From Mytilisepta virgata (Eukaryota > Mollusca > Bivalvia > Mytilida > Mytilidae): a DNA stretch of 64,000 bases. This document shows positions 1 to 12,005 of the stretch, piece by piece. The translations under genes were made by a program, and so were the position numbers. Numbering within the stretch: the first letter of the stretch is position 1; the number at the start of each line of letters is the position of its first letter. The notes under the pieces are model-generated. The model searched no databases, had not been told where the DNA came from, and saw only the letters and a list, made by a program, of their open reading frames with translations. The stretch lies in contig CM051512.1 in assembly GCA_028015205.1 (NCBI GenBank), positions 8,244,255 to 8,308,254 on the forward strand, read 5' to 3'.

Positions 1-2794
1 GAAAATACCTCGAATTGTTTTGCCATAATCTTCACTGTGTCTGGAGATACGATCTTCCTGGTCCAATAAGTCAGTCTTAGATTTTTGTTCCAAAACTTTT
101 CTTTTTTCTTCCACTAATATCCTTGGAAAAGAAAGGAATGGAAAAGCCAATATAAACAGCAAAATTCCACAGATGATGAATCCACCCCACCATGCACCAA
201 TCCACTGTGGATCAGATGGACGAATGCTGACACTGTAGCTGAACATATCCACATAATACTGTAATAAAAGAGCACCTAGGGCATATCCCAACACTGGTCC
301 AAGAACTCCTGATGCATAGATGAAAGCTAAAAAATAAAAAGATTAGCAAACTAATTTATATAGTAATGAATGTACAAAACATGTACATTAATTTCAGACT
401 GCATGTTCATAAAAATGTTCTAGGTAGGATTTGAGGGCAGAGGGGCACACCTTCTGGATTAGAGGCACTTTTGATGCCAATTTTGAAATATATATATACA
501 CATGTACATGTATATCAATAAGGCCAATTAAAATTAATTGATAGATTTTCATCCCCGCCCGCCCCTCGAAAATCATGCCGCCCCAATTTTTTTTATTTTC
601 TAAAATTTACGATTTCCGGATTTTGTTCATCTCTGTTACCGGTATCCATGTCAATAATTTCGTTTTTTGTTAACTTCCTGTAACAATTCAACATGGTTTT
701 CGTGATTCAACTATTTTTGTGACCTTTAGATGTCTTCTGGTCAGCTTAAGTCTGCAGAGATTGGAGTTGAAATTTCTATTGTGCATGTTTCTTGAATAAA
801 AACATATATAAGCCATTTTATAACGTTTACATATTAATAGCACCTTACAAAATAGTTTCATATGAAATAAAAAATAAAAAATAAAATCCTCCCACCCGCC
901 CCATTTTTTTCAAAAAGTTGGATGAAAATCTACTAATTACTTTTATTTGGCCTAATACACATACAAATGTACATTGTACATGTATCTAATGTGTAGTCTG
1001 TCTTTCACTTTATGAGAATACTGGTAATGGTCTCATTTATAATTTTGTCTTAATTACATGACGATGTACTTAGATATTTTATGTACTTGCAGTGTCTGAT
1101 ACAAACTACATGTATTTCAGTCAACTACGGAATATTAATCACTATGGTAAAAGGTACGAGTCTACATGTACCTGTTGGTGACAATAACACCTTACATGTA
1201 TATTACTGTAAATTCAGAAATTATTGCACACATTTATTATTGCGATTTTGTTATTTTAGACCAAAATGCGATTGTAATTTTTGCGATATTAAGCAAAATC
1301 TTGTTTCACTCATATAAAAAATTTCAAAATGCGAATTTAAATTATTGCAATTACAACCCTGTCGCATTTTTCGCAATAATAAAAGCATCACAATAATTTC
1401 CGAATTTACAGTACTTGAATTTTTCTAAGAATTTACACAATGTATTTAAGGTGAACTTGACAAACATGTATTGATAAGGAATGATATTAAAGCAATATTG
1501 GTGAAAGATAATAGATTACTATAATCCGCCCACAGCAAATTATATAATTAGAGATAAAATAGCATTAGTGTCTTGGATGAAAAAACAGTAACACCTGTCT
1601 GCTCTAACTGTTGTAATTAATATTGAACATGTATTAACTGGTTATATCAATGGTAACTACATCTATTTCTAACTTTCAAAATCACCAAAATCAGAAAATG
1701 TAGTAAGGTCTTGTCATTATAAAAATTCTATTCTAAAAAGCTACAATTTAGAACTTTTTCTAAATAATTCACGTTGCCTGGTGGAGGAAGGATTTAAAAT
1801 TACTATAAATTTATACTACACACTATCCTCAATGATAAATTATACATTTGTACATGTTGTACAAACGAAGCCACTGAAATAGATTACATGTACATTGTAC
1901 ATGTACATACATGTACTGTTGTAATTCACATTAAACACAAAACAAATAAATCATTTATTAATTCTGAAAAAATGTTCTCTTACCCAGGTAAGCTGGTGCT
2001 TTCTCTGAAGAAACGTGATTGTCGACATAAGTCGTTCCAAGTGTCAAAACAGGCGTCCCACCAGTTCCGATTAACATCTGGGCTGAAATCAAAATTAACA
2101 CATACACCCAGTTTCCTGAAGTTTCCCCGATACATTTCTCTTTATATCCCCCACTAGTAACATCATCAACCATCTTACAAATGTTTTCTTCTGTTTCATT
2201 TGATGAAATTCCTCGGTGGACTGTGTACTTTTCTGCAATGATATGTGGCAATGCAAAAAGGAATGCTCCCATTGACATTATAAAAATTCCGTAACTGATC
2301 CATTTTGGAATGTGCCGCCTTCCACCTAAATAACTAATAAAAATTACAGTAAGAAGAGCTCCGAATTCATAAGACGCAGCAATCAATCCTGAAATAGAAC
2401 TTCCAATTTCAAATCGTTTTTCTATTGTCGTTATCACACTGTTAAAATAGCCAGTTGACATAGTTCCTGAGGTTGCTAGCAATAAACACATGAATACAAC
2501 AAATGTTTTTATGTTGGCACATTTCTGAAGTCCCGACGGACGGCATTTTCCTAGTCCACACGGTTTCTCATCCTCAAAAACAACTTCCTCGATATCTACT
2601 TTCAGTCGGGATTTCACATACTCGTCTTTCTCGGTCTTTCCTTTTAAAAACTGAGTATTACTTCCAACGGAGTAATCACTAACAGATGATTGCTGACCAA
2701 TACTTATTCCGCTTGGAGTTCCCACATTTTCGCTCATGATATGTACAGGTAATATGTCTAATTCTTTCAGGTCTGGTCTTTCAGGTGCTGCCAT
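1..2794 (-). CDS. Organic anion transporter (SLCO/OATP family), 5' two coding exons, partial
   Basis: This is the N-terminal half of a 12-helix plasma-membrane transporter that in this family moves organic anions such as steroid conjugates, prostanoids and bile salts. Coding exons are 2794-1984 and 326-1. The donor on the minus strand is GTAAGA after codon 270 plus one base, the acceptor is TTTTTTAG, and the exons join in frame to give 379 residues before the window ends; family members are usually about 650-720 residues. Visible: a cytosolic N-terminus of about 94 residues, a first helix near 96-118, the TTIEKRFEI segment, three further hydrophobic stretches, an NET glycosylation site near 199 in an outer loop with cysteines, and the family signature DPQWIGAWWGGF at residues 309-320. 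The ATG at 2794 has A at -3 and G at +4. A possible 5'UTR acceptor (TTTTCAG) ends at 2941, so a noncoding first exon probably lies upstream. The remaining C-terminal exons are outside the window. Subfamily is not assignable. Confidence 0.93.
327..1983 (-). other. Intron of the SLCO/OATP gene
   Basis: This 1.66-kb intron separates the first two coding exons of the transporter. On the minus strand it starts GTAAGA and ends in a T-rich tract and AG. It carries the inverted-repeat element at 1204-1413 and several TACATGTA-type palindromes (for example near 486-515, 965-985 and 1884-1916). I see no coding potential; the short open frames in it are chance. Confidence 0.85.
1204..1413. mobile_element. 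MITE-like terminal inverted repeat element
   Basis: The element begins TACTGTAAATTC and ends GAATTTACAGTA, and the inverted similarity runs inward for about 50 bases on each side through TTATTATTGCGA-type sequence, leaving an AT-rich centre. It is about 210 bp, has no coding capacity and sits inside the transporter intron. The size and structure fit a non-autonomous DNA transposon; a TA target duplication is possible, but I cannot prove the borders from one copy. Confidence 0.75.
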
Positions 2795-3776
2795 TTTCCA
2801 CTATTAGATGTACGAGATGACAAACTTTGTTATCAAGACTTTAAGTAATTCTCTCCCATCTTCTGTTTACACAATATTCCACACAAACACCAGCACTCCC
2901 ATATCATTTTTGTAATAACCATAATGTCTCAGTCACGATCCTGAAAATATATAAAATTTTCATATTAAAAAATATTTCTAATCTTCAATGATGATGTCCC
3001 AGTAATAACCAACTGTTTATTTAACAATAACATGCCGATCCATTTTCTTGCTCTCAATCAGTTCATCTCTGATCAATAACCATTTCTATATCAGAGCGCT
3101 GATCTAGTATATACTGCTCAATTATGGAACACGTCATCAATTCTAGGAAAATATCATATTCACTTCAAACTAATTGCTCAAGTCACGTCAAATTTAATAA
3201 TCTTCAGAAAATAAAACCCAATATGTCTGTTCTACTTTGATGCAACACATTTTGGACAGAGGTCAAAACTTATAAGTAAAACTATGGTAGATACAATCTT
3301 ACAACTAGGATTTAAGGGCTAAGGACATATTCTTAGTAAAAAGGGCACTTTAAAGCAATCTTAAAAGAGCAAACAATGTAAGGTTAAATTTTAAAAAAAT
3401 ATCACAATTCTTCAGTTATCTAATTATGTATGTGAAAACAGTTTAATTTGCTATTTATTTTATCACCCTTTTGATCTCTCTCAATAATAATAATTACTAT
3501 TAAATTCTATTTATCTATGTGTTATCAATTAACAGTGATAATGTGTTTTGGACAGTTTAGATTATTTAATACACAGCTGTATTTTTGTTCTCCTGACTTT
3601 AGCTATGTCCATGGCTTTTATTACAAGTATTTTGAATGTTTGTAAAATGTCAGAGAGTGAATGATGTGTCTGGGAATTTTTGGTGGTGATCATGAGAAAC
3701 TTAGTTCTGAAATTTAGTTGAGAATGAATCTTTATTGTGTATGGATTTGCACTAAATTCGTAAATATATAAATAAA
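2795..3776. other. 5'UTR and upstream sequence of the transporter; otherwise featureless
   Basis: On the minus strand 2795-2940 is the probable 5' untranslated part of the transporter's first coding exon, preceded by a candidate acceptor at 2941-2947. From there to 3776 the sequence is AT-rich with no open frame, repeat or RNA gene that I can support. Confidence 0.5.
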
Positions 3777-5112
3777 CTAGACATTGAACCCGCGCGAGCG
3801 CGGGAAAATAAGCATTTTTTCTTTTGTGATGGCCATATTGACTTTAAAAAGTTGTTGCGGCCATGTCATTCATGGAACAGGAACTCAATATGGATGTTGT
3901 GGCAGGCTTCCCATAAACTTTCCTGTTAAGTAGGTGGTATCAACTGATAGTTTCATATCTATATATGCTGTAGTATTCCAGAAATGGATGATAATGCAAA
4001 CTTTAACCAAAGTCAATGAAGCGTGAAATGTAGGTCAACGTGACCCAATTGTGATATGGCTGTTCGTTACTACCGAAGATGTATCCACTGATGAAGTACA
4101 CTGTATGCCATGTAGAATTACCAAAATGGACCTTAAAGTTCTACCAAAGTCAAAATCTATGACGAAAACACAACCATTTAAATTGTCAATATTTTTATTG
4201 TTACAATTAATTCTGAACTGGAACTTGATGAAAAGCTTTCATTAAATACACATTTCATAATGCATTACCTTTTTCCTTCAGAATAAATATGAAATTGTAG
4301 ATGTAAACAGTTCCTTAGTGACGGATGAATTTTTCAAAAGATGCCGTGAGTTAGGTAGAGCATATTTTTGGAGAATAATTGTTCCAATTTTTCCATTGTC
4401 ATCAAATATATCCAATAATCAGACGATAAAAGCATTTTTAGTGTGTGGCTGCATGTGCTGTCCACGTTTATAAAGATGTCCGAGATAAATGTCGTCATTA
4501 ATGATAAAGATGACCATTTGTTAAACATATTTTTTTATCTATGGCTTACAGGGAATTGTATGGAAGAGATATATTTAGACAGGTCACATGACAAATAATG
4601 TAAAAATAGATAATGGTTGGTTTTATCACTTTGTGCAAGGTAAACATTCGAGAAATCCAAAAAACAACTAAGTTAGGAATTCCTCTGAACTTTACCTTAC
4701 TTCTTCGTAATCGTCAAAGTTCATAACCTTTACAGTTAGGAGAAATTGCGTTATTGTAGAAAAACAATCCTGGATACATGAAGCGGAAACATCCCACTCG
4801 AAGGAGAATGTTTTTAATTTGTTTTATTCTTCTTTCAAACAAAAATACATTTACAATATGTGCATACTTGTTTATTTAAATCAGTGTGTTAAAATGATGC
4901 ATTCGAGAACATTCTAAGGGATATGTTGGGAGAATTCATATCGGAATAGTGCATACAAATTCCATTTCCACATAAACAAAACTGCAGTTTAAATTTATAA
5001 ATACGGATTGTCAAATCCGATAATAACCTTTATAATCTGAACCGTACATCGTTTATTTTGAAACACGCGTTTTGCCGCCTATTCGGCTAATTCGTAAATT
5101 TAGTATTATAGA
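3777..5112 (-). mobile_element. Non-autonomous Helitron-like element
   Basis: Read on the minus strand, the element begins at 5112 with TCTATAATACTAAAT (preceded by A) and ends at 3777 with CTAG followed by T. Eight bases before the CTAG there is a GC-rich hairpin, the 16-base CCCGCGCGAGCGCGGG at 3789-3804, with 7-bp arms. A 5' TC, a 3' hairpin plus CTRR, and insertion between A and T are the defining marks of Helitrons. There is no Rep/helicase frame, so it is non-autonomous (1.34 kb). Inside, 4000-4160 is related to the 145-bp unit of the tandem array at 16.6-17.4 kb. Confidence 0.72.
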
Positions 5113-5311
5113 TGTCTATCACATGTATGATTAAAATCTCATTCTGTGACCAAGTACATTTTGTACATGTAAGATAAATGGAGAGTATAGATCTGTACAA
5201 ATGTAGTTTCTGCCACATCCAAGTAAAACACATACAATGTATTCCACAATTTTCATGATTTACAAATCTACACCTTTAAAAATTTCCAAGATACATGCAG
5301 GTTTGCATATA

Positions 5312-5690
5312 TGCAGTTGATTCAATTAAATTCTTAATCAGGTTCTCAACTATGTTTACTTTAAATGCAAATTTCTATTAGAATTTAGATCTTGTAATTA
5401 CCATGAAAAGCATTATAAATTTATTTGCCATTAAAGTTACATCATAACTTTTATCTTACTTTTAGGTTCTTTAATTTTCCACTATATATAATTATTGAAC
5501 TTACTTTCCAACTGGTTGCTCTAAATTCATTAAAGCTATAATTATCCAGACATACCAGATGTCTTCAAAGTAACTAAAATTTACAATGCAGATCTCAGTC
5601 ATGAATTATCTATTAAAAAATTTTCTTAATTGAAGAATGAGAAAGAGAAGGCATCTTTGTAACTTTTGTGCTTCAAGAAAAAAAGCTATC
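5312..5690 (+). repeat. Left copy of a local direct duplication
   Basis: This segment starts GCAGTTGATTCAATTAAATT and ends in TTGTGCTTCAAGAAAAAAA. It matches 7044-7398 in the same orientation with scattered substitutions and a few short deletions. It is AT-rich and non-coding. The partner lies 1.73 kb downstream, with the SINE at 6637-6913 between them. Confidence 0.85.
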
Positions 5691-6636
5691 CAGATTTTGT
5701 TTGATTTCTTAGATTTTAATTGATAAATACATACAATGTAACATATCCGAACAGGTCCATAGTCCATTTTCCTGTCAAGCTTGCTGCAGTCATGGGGAAA
5801 CACCAACAAATTTATTTCATAAAAGCTTGATTTACATGTGTACTAATTTTCACTTGCTGTGTCCCATAAGTTGCATAAAACCCAGTCACTCAATTCTCTA
5901 ATCGTCAGACTTGTCTGACATGATTATTCATTGATTTGTTACAGAAATTACCAGTATTTAGCAAAATTCCAAAATAATAGAAAAATTAAGGCTTCATTCC
6001 TTGTATTGCACATGGTAGATCTCCTTAGCTGAAATTTGGCTTCCTATTTCGGTATTTTTGGTTAAGTACTTCTTGTTTAACATAAGTTTGGTTTTTGATC
6101 TTCCAAATGTTTCGGTTTTAATGCTGCTGATATGAGGTAACTCCTTGAGATGCGTCGTGTACAGCATAGTATAAATTTACTATATCTAATATTAGTATCT
6201 TTGGATTGTTATTTTTATAGAAACTGCTTGTTGTCTATACAATATATGCATAATAATTTCATGATTGGGGAATGTGATTCAATGATATACATGTATTTCC
6301 CATTTGATGTCTGTATATTACCCCATTTAGGTTCATACAATTATTGTTGAAAAATCTGTTCCAATAACATTGGCTATGAATGAGATTGAAATTGGTTCAG
6401 AGCAGATTTTGAATCTACATGTATATGTATAATCATATTTGATTTACTAGAATTAAACATACATAGCAAACAAATATTATAACAGCTAATCACATAGCCT
6501 TGGATTTTTTATATAAAACAATGAAAATGTTTAACATTGTCGATTGTTATACATACATGAGATAAGAAGGCTTGTAAAAGCAAACAACGGTCATTTGCAT
6601 GTAGCTGCCACTTCTTTCAATACCAATAACTTCACA
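5691..6636. other. Intergenic, no supported feature
   Basis: AT-rich sequence between the duplicated segment and the SINE. Short open frames at 5606-5809 and 6150-6350 resemble no family and have no splice or start context worth noting. Confidence 0.5.
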
Positions 6637-6913
6637 TTTTTTTTGTTTGTTTGTTTGTTTAGTTGGGGTTTAACACCGTTTTCAGCACATTTGGCTATTT
6701 CGCGGTGGCCAGTTTTTATTGGTGGAGGAAGCCGGAGTACCTGGAGAGAACCACCAACCTTGGGTAGGAAAATTGGCAATCCTTGTCAATTAAGATCGGA
6801 GTCGAACACACCCCGCCTCCGATGAGATTCGAACTCACAACCCCAGCGTCGACAGGCTAGTGATCATTAGTAGTCATGACGAACTACCTAGACCACTCGT
6901 CCACGGAGGCCCC
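6637..6913 (-). mobile_element. tRNA-derived SINE
   Basis: On the minus strand the element starts GGGGCCTCCGTGGACGAGTG and contains tRNA-type promoter boxes: a box A like TGGACGAGTGGTCTA and a box B like GTTCGAATC (about 6826-6834). The body carries the CTCCAGGTACTCCGG-type segment followed by a 3' tail, and the element closes in a (AAAC)n/poly-A run, seen on the plus strand as TTTTTTTTGTTTGTTTGTTT. About 277 bp, a normal SINE size. An open frame across it on the plus strand is fortuitous. Confidence 0.82.
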
Positions 6914-7043
6914 TTTTTTTCTTTTTCTTTTTGATCAAACTCAAAATTACTTTAATATTTTTATTTACAATTTTCCTGACACAGTCAGCATAGTTACGAT
7001 TTTTGCCCTCTGACCATAATCTTAACTCTGATAACAGAATGGG

Positions 7044-7398
7044 TGCAGTTGATTCAATTAAATTCTTAATAACGTTCTCAACTATGTTTACTTTAAATGC
7101 AAATTTCTATTAGAATTTAGACCTTGTAATTACCATGAAAAGCATTATAAATTTATTTGCCATAAAAGTTACATCATTTTCTCTTACTTTCTTTAATTCT
7201 CCATTACATACAATGTATTATTATTGAATTTACTTTCCAACTGGTTGCTCTAAATTCATAAAAGCTATAATTATCCAGACATACCAGATGTCTTCAAAGT
7301 AACAATGCATCCAGATCTCATTCATGAATTATCTATTTAAAAATTTTCTTAATTGAAGAAGGAGTCTTTGTAACTTTTGTGCTTCAAGAAAAAAAAAC
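7044..7398 (+). repeat. Right copy of the local direct duplication
   Basis: Homologous to 5312-5690 in the same orientation, starting GCAGTTGATTCAATTAAATT. It lacks a few short blocks present in the left copy. No coding content. Confidence 0.85.
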
Positions 7399-8489
7399 AA
7401 TGAAATGGTAACAGAATGGGTGTCGTCAATCATCATGATTATCTGTTCTGGAATTGGACAAAGATTAGTGTCTCTTGATATTAAAAATAAAATGCATTTG
7501 GTTAATACGTTGCTATGCTTAATGGGTGAAAAGTAAGATTCATATGTATATATTTAAAATCTTATATAATAACAATAAAACTATTAAAAACATGGTTTTC
7601 GATAAAAATTGTAATTTGTTAACACAACTATCATGTGACTCGTACATTGTATACACGAATGCACTGAATGGTTAATACATTCTGGACTTTCTCAGGATTT
7701 TATAGTAAACAAACAAATACCTAAAAAAATGTGTTCGATTTTTTATCAAAAGGTATTACTTATCATCATTAACTCCAAATTCCACTAATTTTTTTTTTAT
7801 TTACAATTTTATTTATGTAGGTATTACATATGTCTGCATGAAAAACAAAAATACTCACATAAATGGCTATAAAATCTGTTAAAGCTGTTATTCAAAACTA
7901 TAAAATACAGCTAAAAAAGTGATAACTACGAGACAACTTCCCCAGCCATAAGTGTGGATATGAGACAAGTGATTACAGGAAGACCTATCTATGTCCAGGA
8001 TGCTTTCTTTTTTTATTATCTTGAACAAACATAAACTAAAGATATTATCCTTTTAATGGAAGGTCTATTCCGGAAGAACCTTGTCCTATTTACATTATAT
8101 TGTTTCCTGTATAATGACAATCATACTGTATAATCTTTAAATTTACCATGGCCAAAGATTAAACCTAAGAAAACTATAGGTTTACATTAATTTAATGTTT
8201 AAGACTTAGGCCAAATAAAAAAATACATGTGTTTATGGTAACACACTGAAAAAAGTTAGGTAGGGTAGGTAGGGAAATTTTTTTTTACATTAATTTTTTT
8301 AGTTAGGTTGTATACTGGAGTCACCTTGACTTTAACAGTGCTTGTTGAAGAAAGGTTATAAAAAATTTAGGGTAGGCACTAAAAATTAGGTAGGGTCGGG
8401 TTACCTTAAACACAACAATATTTTTTTTAGGTTTTAGGCCTTACTTTGAAAAACAATTCCAAGTGAACATAAATGTTCTTACAAGACAA
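7399..8489. other. Intergenic, low-complexity AT-rich sequence
   Basis: No open frame or structured element is supported. A short stretch at 8255-8400 repeats GTTAGGTAGGGTAGGTAGGG-like sequence with T-runs and is probably a degraded repeat. Confidence 0.45.
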
Positions 8490-9127
8490 AGATAAGAGGT
8501 ATGTCTCCCTGGAGCTCTGCCCTTTTAAAAGACTGGAAACACAACTAAGAGCCGGAATAGTCCTTCTATTGGTTTAATACAAGAAGACTTTTAAATGATT
8601 TTTCCCTTAGGGCCCTATCTTAAATTAAAGTTTGGCTTAGTAGAAAATCTTGGTCATTGAACACAATTCTGAAAGAGGACCATCTAAGGACCATTGCTGC
8701 CTAGTTTGTTCCCAATTGGCTAAGTGGTTTCAAACAAGAAGATTTGTTAAACTAAGTTTGGCTGTAGTGGCCATCTTGGATTCCGGATTGGCACTAAAGC
8801 AATAACATTTGTTAACAGGGTTAAGGACCTTTGCAAATACATATCTGTAAAATTTGGCTTCAATGTGGTAAATCGTTCTGGAGAAGAAGTTTTCAAAGTT
8901 CAGCCAACCAGAAATTAGAATAGGCTCTGGTGGCCATGTTTCTTGACCAATCGACACCAAAGTAACAACAACTGAAAAGGACATTAGCAGAAACACCTCT
9001 GCAAAGTTTGGTCAAATTCTGTTCAGTGGTTCTCAAGAAGATCAGAATGTGAAAATTTAATGGACAGACGGATGACAGACTTCAAGCTATGGTAATAGCT
9101 CACACCGGCCTTTGGCCAGGTGAGCTA
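8490..9127 (+). repeat. Interspersed repeat, family shared with 38.2-38.8 kb and 63.5-64 kb
   Basis: Recognisable phrases are a block about an unusual pair of GACCATCTAAGGACCATTG and AGTTTGTTCCCAATTGGCTA, followed by TGGCCATCTTGGATTCC. These recur in the other two regions (inverted in the last). The right end, at about 9092-9127, has AATAGCTCACACCGGCCTTTGGCCAGGTGAGCTAAA, the same terminal module as the element at 12006-13124. I see no coding capacity. Confidence 0.6.
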
Positions 9128-10080
9128 AACAATATTTTATGGCCTGTTTCAAAGTTTAAGTACCCAGAATATATACCAGGCATCAAATATGACAAATTGA
9201 AAATAAATGTACCTCTTTTTCATAATATATGAACGCATACTGAGTCCCCTTTCCCTTGGTCATCACTGAATGTATAAAAATATATCTGCTTTCCAACAAT
9301 TATACTGATCAGCCATTTAAATGTAAACAAAGAATAATGAAAAGAAAGAAATCTTCTTACCCCAAAGAGAAAGCAGCATCCCATTAGATTTTATTAGAAA
9401 CATCTGCAGGTTTATTCTCTTAAATTAACTAATTCCTTTACATTGTTATCACAAGGAATGTAAAAATAGCCATGATTTATTGGCTTTAGTTTATGTTCTT
9501 TGGCAATGAAAGTAAGTTCAGTTTTGGTTCAAACTAGAATTTTTTTCCAGTAAACTATCAAATAGATGTTTTCCCTACTATTTCCATGATTTTTTGTAGC
9601 AATATCAATTGCTCCTTACCATTGGATCTTAGATAAAATGATTCAAATTACACATTAAAAATTAAAAATTGTGACATGAAAATATTTGGAAATTGGGCTG
9701 TGGTGGTCAGAAGTACCTGCAATTTTTTTTCTTTTTCTTAAATGTTCTCACATACAAAAACTTTTCTTGCTGTTGTCTCCCCTTTATAGAGACGCTGGTT
9801 TATTGCTAATTGTATTTTGAAGCGTATATTATCTATGAATTTGCAGGGGTGGATTCACTCAGTGTGTTTAACAACCTCCCATTAAATCCTTAAATCCGCC
9901 AGTATTTTTTTTTAAATTATGCAAATATCTATAATGGTTTCCAACTCATTGGCAATCAATCTATATTTAGTTGTACTAAGGTTAAATCTAATAAATTTGA
10001 TCATATGGATGATCATGAGTGTTCCACTATTATGATCTTGATGTCTAGATCAGGGTTATGTAATTTCTGTATCCCTGTCT
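9128..10080. other. Intergenic, no supported feature
   Basis: AT-rich sequence with no convincing open frame on either strand and no repeat structure that I can define. Confidence 0.45.
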
Positions 10081-10325
10081 AGAATACGGCCTATTTTCTT
10101 GAAAGCATTTAATTCATGTATCTTTATGCTTATATTACGTACATAATCTTCATTTTCCTATTTTGTAGGTCCTTCCATTGTTGCAAGACTTGTTCTTAGG
10201 TAGAGCATTTAATCAAGGACACAATTGCACTATGTTTTTTTCATTAGCTCTTGTTATATGAATCACTGTAATGACTCTGCCCCTTGCTGGGACCTTGATT
10301 GGACAATAAAATCTTATCTGTAAAA
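10081..10325 (+). mobile_element. Possible 3' end of a truncated LINE
   Basis: The segment ends with TTGATTGGACAATAAAATCTTATCTG, the shape of a non-LTR retrotransposon 3' terminus. Upstream of it I see no reverse transcriptase frame, so any element would be heavily 5'-truncated. A transcript 3' end of an unknown gene is the alternative. Confidence 0.3.
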
Positions 10326-12005
10326 AGGTATTGTCTTCTGTGTATACAAATGTACATGTAGGTCTATTTCAACAAAGGCAACTGTCACAAACATACCATA
10401 ATTATTGTCAACTTACTCTACCTCAACCCCATCCCCCCCCCCCCCCCCCATTCCCGCCTTCAAATTCCAATGTACATTCTCATTTTCAATCATATTAAAA
10501 CTCAAAATATAACAAATTACAATTTTAAATTGATTGATTGTTGTTTAATGCCGTAAGGACAGTATTGCAGCCATACCAGAGCGAATATAATTTTAAAAAG
10601 GAAAGATTAATTAATATGTACAATGTGTACAGTTTTTTTATCCAAAGTTAATATTCATTATTCACAATCAAATTGTAAAAGTTTGTTCTCTTTATTATGA
10701 ATGCCATATCCTGTGGGAATTAATGCACCTTGACCTTGCCCTTCGCTTTTTATGTTAAGAGATCCTAATAATGTTATGTCATAGTTAATACTCCATGTAG
10801 ATAACAGAATAGATTTTTTTATATCAAATTCTACGTAAATAACATTAATTAGACAAGCCTGTTATATACAATATCAGGATAGATGCTTACCTTCTGTGTA
10901 TATTATATAATGTGTTTGAATCAAGAATCCAGGTGCAAAATGAGAAGATTTATATAAACTGTCAAGACCGTCAAAATTATACATTTAAAAATTCTACTTT
11001 TTTGTATGTCTGATTAGCTGTTAACAAGAAGGTGTTCAACATGTGTTTTATAATAAGATAAATAACTGTAATAGACATATGGTACTACTGTCAATTTGCA
11101 TCTTCACATTATGGAATAAATTTTGCTGTATGTACGTTTTTTTTATCATTTATTACAAAATGCAAAATAATTATTTCACAATGAATTAGCATTACTCATC
11201 AGAAAACATTGGAAAATCCCAAAACCACGAACTAAAGTAGTTATACATTTATATAATAATATTAACAAATATTAATAAACAAATAAATGGAGACAAGATC
11301 CTATCAAAATCAAATCATCAAGACATTGATAAAGAAAAACAGCTAAAACTAGAAAATCAGTGGCACCTGTTCTACCAAAACACCCCCCCCCCCCCCAACC
11401 CAAAAAAAAAAAAACAAACAAAACAAACAAACAAACAAACATAAACTCAAATACTTGAGAAAAAAAAATAAACTACAACATTTCATAAAACCAGTTACTT
11501 GTCATGGTTATATACAACCTTGTCATTTTCAGAGGAAAAAGGAAATAAATGACAAGTTTATCCTCTGGTCAATTTATATTATGTCTGTATTACCTGCAGT
11601 TATATAGTCCAGAATTTATACATATTGCCATATAAATAAATAACAAAAAAAATGACAGTTACACAATTTATCTATAGAAAATACTTGCATGAAAAGACTT
11701 TCCATGTATATTTACATACATCTTTAAATCCCACAGAATTTCAACAGAATGTCAGAAGGCAATTAGAATTAACTCCCTTTTAATTTGTCCGTATTACACC
11801 AGGATGTCCCAAACAATCGACCAGGATCCACTTAATAGTGACTTAAGTACCGGTACAAGTACCTTTGTACAAAAATACTTTTTTATTTTCATTAGAAATG
11901 AATGTCACAATATACATGTAAAACAACAATTATCCTAGCCATAAAGGTAAATATTATCTATCATGATTACTAGAATATATACATGTAAATATACCTCTAA
12001 TAAAA
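10326..12005. other. Intergenic with homopolymer and simple repeats
   Basis: The stretch contains a poly-C tract at 10433-10450, a tail-like SINE fragment at about 10525-10580 (GTTGTTTAATGCCGTAAGGA), a second poly-C tract at 11384-11396 and an A-rich (AAAC)n run at 11402-11442. No gene is supported. Confidence 0.6.

Noticed and set aside
6544..6825. 93-codon frame overlapping the SINE
   Set aside because: It is the antisense of a tRNA-derived SINE, not a gene.
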